DNA of 64,000 nt from Thunnus maccoyii (lineage: Eukaryota; Chordata; Actinopteri; Scombriformes; Scombridae), in contig NC_056538.1 of assembly GCF_910596095.1 (NCBI RefSeq), positions 15,015,501 through 15,079,500 on the forward strand. The letters are read 5' to 3'. This document shows, one piece after another, positions 60,476-64,000 of this stretch. Made by a program: the position numbers and the translations under genes. How positions within the stretch are numbered: the stretch's first letter is position 1; each line of letters starts with the position of its first letter. The notes under the pieces were generated by a model. It had not been told where the DNA came from. It ran no database searches and was given only the letters and a program-made list of their open reading frames with translations.

Positions 60476-61716
60476 GAATGTACACAAACAACTAATATGT
60501 AAATTTCTCATCATGTTTCTCGGACTGCCTACATACTTGTAAGAACAGTGATTGTGTATTGATTTTGACACATTGGAGGTACTTTTCATTTAGCTGACTT
60601 TAACAAAGTTGCACATTTCACCATGCTGATCCTGCGCTGGATACTACTAGATTTTTACAGTCAATACCACTAAATTCTGGTGTCAGTGCTGCAACTTCAT
60701 AATGACAACTGACCAAACTCGCCTTGTTAGAGGCTCTGTGCATATTTCTGTACTGTATAATCATTTACCATATATTACCGTCATTCACCAATGCCGTCCC
60801 TGGTAATGCACTTGTGACAAGCACAGACACTTCACATATTGTATATAATTATAGTGCATTATTACAGCTTAGAGCTGGTTTCCCAAAAAAATTCTGAGCA
60901 ATAAAATCAGCTGCTCTTTTATATTGTACAAAAGGTATAATTTACAAAAAATGTAAAATAAGGTTGTTCAAATGTAAACACATTGCAGATTTAAGGCCTT
61001 TTTTGATATGTTTTCATCAGATTTTCATTGTTTTTGGTCTGGTATATCATTGTCTTTTAATTTTCCCACATAGATATAAAAACCCACAGGGACTCAAGGT
61101 GTCAGATACTTTTGGGAAACGTCAGCCTACATCTGTATAATATCTGCACCATGACCCTCCAGTGTAAAATTCAGAACCCTAAAAAAAGACACAATGGTGT
61201 AAGGTTTACTGTATCCAGCAGGTTCAGTCTCTTCTGCTGAGGGCTCTGGAGAAAAGAGAGACAGAGAGGTAGACGTGGTGCTACACAGCTTATTGGTGTG
61301 TCTGGTCTTCATATTGATGCTTGGATTCTGCCTGTTCCGTCTCTCTTTCTCCTTCATTCTTTTCTTTCTCCGTCTTTCTGGGCAATGAAAGTCTAACAGA
61401 GGTAGAGAGGCTACTGTTGCTACTTATGTACGAATCAGTCCTCCCCTTTTCTCATCTTTAACCCCAACATTAAAGGGCAATGCCAACCCCTGTTAGAGGC
61501 ACAGAGTTAAGTTAGATGGGGTGAGACATGCTCAGTGACTCTCAGAGAGCTTTTACGATGCCTTTACATCCAGTGGTTTCTGTGAGAAACTCCTGCTAAG
61601 TTTCTGTGTCACATTGATTCTGTGTCCTCTCCATCCTTCTTTCGGGAAGAGTAAGTCTGTAAAAGAGAATGAAGCAGGTAGAAGTCCATTCCTGTCGGTC
61701 CTCTCTTTCTTTCTCC

Positions 61717-64000
<2,284 letters not shown>

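Larger units (their letters stand above)
54288..61716. other. Gene-poor region and probable fzd4 3'UTR
   Basis: No separate gene recognised. Part of the right side (from 61716 leftwards) must be fzd4 3'UTR; minus-strand candidates for its polyadenylation signal are ATTAAA near 61054-61059 and AATAAA near 58505-58510. Also present: pyrimidine-rich tracts at about 54900-55060 and 56585-56760, and a short C-run followed by TC repeats near 57607-57630. Confidence 0.5.

Overview
The window is vertebrate nuclear DNA, most likely from a ray-finned (teleost, probably percomorph-type) fish. The protein-coding genes are intron-rich with GT..AG splice sites, and their products match cathepsin C, Rab38 and Frizzled-4. 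The non-coding sequence is full of CA/GT microsatellites, short inverted-repeat DNA transposon remnants (Kolobok/THAP-like with TTAA ends, hAT-like with 8-bp target duplications, Tc1/mariner-like with TA ends) and a tRNA-type SINE. There are no bacterial-type operons, CRISPR arrays or phage genes.

Layout. 1-5.39 kb: intergenic, no gene recognised. 5.39-8.92 kb: two head-to-tail copies of a long interspersed repeat sharing a nearly identical 1.1-kb body. 8.93-19.2 kb: ctsc (plus strand, 8 coding exons, 455 codons), with a TATA box and a roughly 1.6-kb 3'UTR. 19.8-29.3 kb: rab38 (plus strand, 3 exons, 212 codons); its first intron carries an unusual density of MITF/TFE-type E-boxes. About 29.3-61.0 kb: a gene-poor interval with mobile-element remnants, microsatellites, a decayed PR-domain-like coding fossil and a hAT transposase fossil. 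61.7-64.0 kb: the 3' part of fzd4 (minus strand, running off the window), whose seven-transmembrane region is split by three introns.

How the genes relate. ctsc (lysosomal dipeptidyl peptidase) and rab38 (trafficking GTPase of lysosome-related organelles such as melanosomes) are neighbours in other vertebrates, and FZD4 lies in the same human chromosome region (11q14). The block is therefore conserved synteny rather than a functional cluster. fzd4 faces rab38, which seems to differ from the human orientation.

I did not find an undescribed biological system with strong support. The observations most worth a second look are the rab38 intron-1 E-box cluster, the extra introns in fzd4 and ctsc, the hairpin-ended tandem repeat upstream of ctsc, and the PR-domain-like fossil. 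All were read by eye; no alignment or database search was run.
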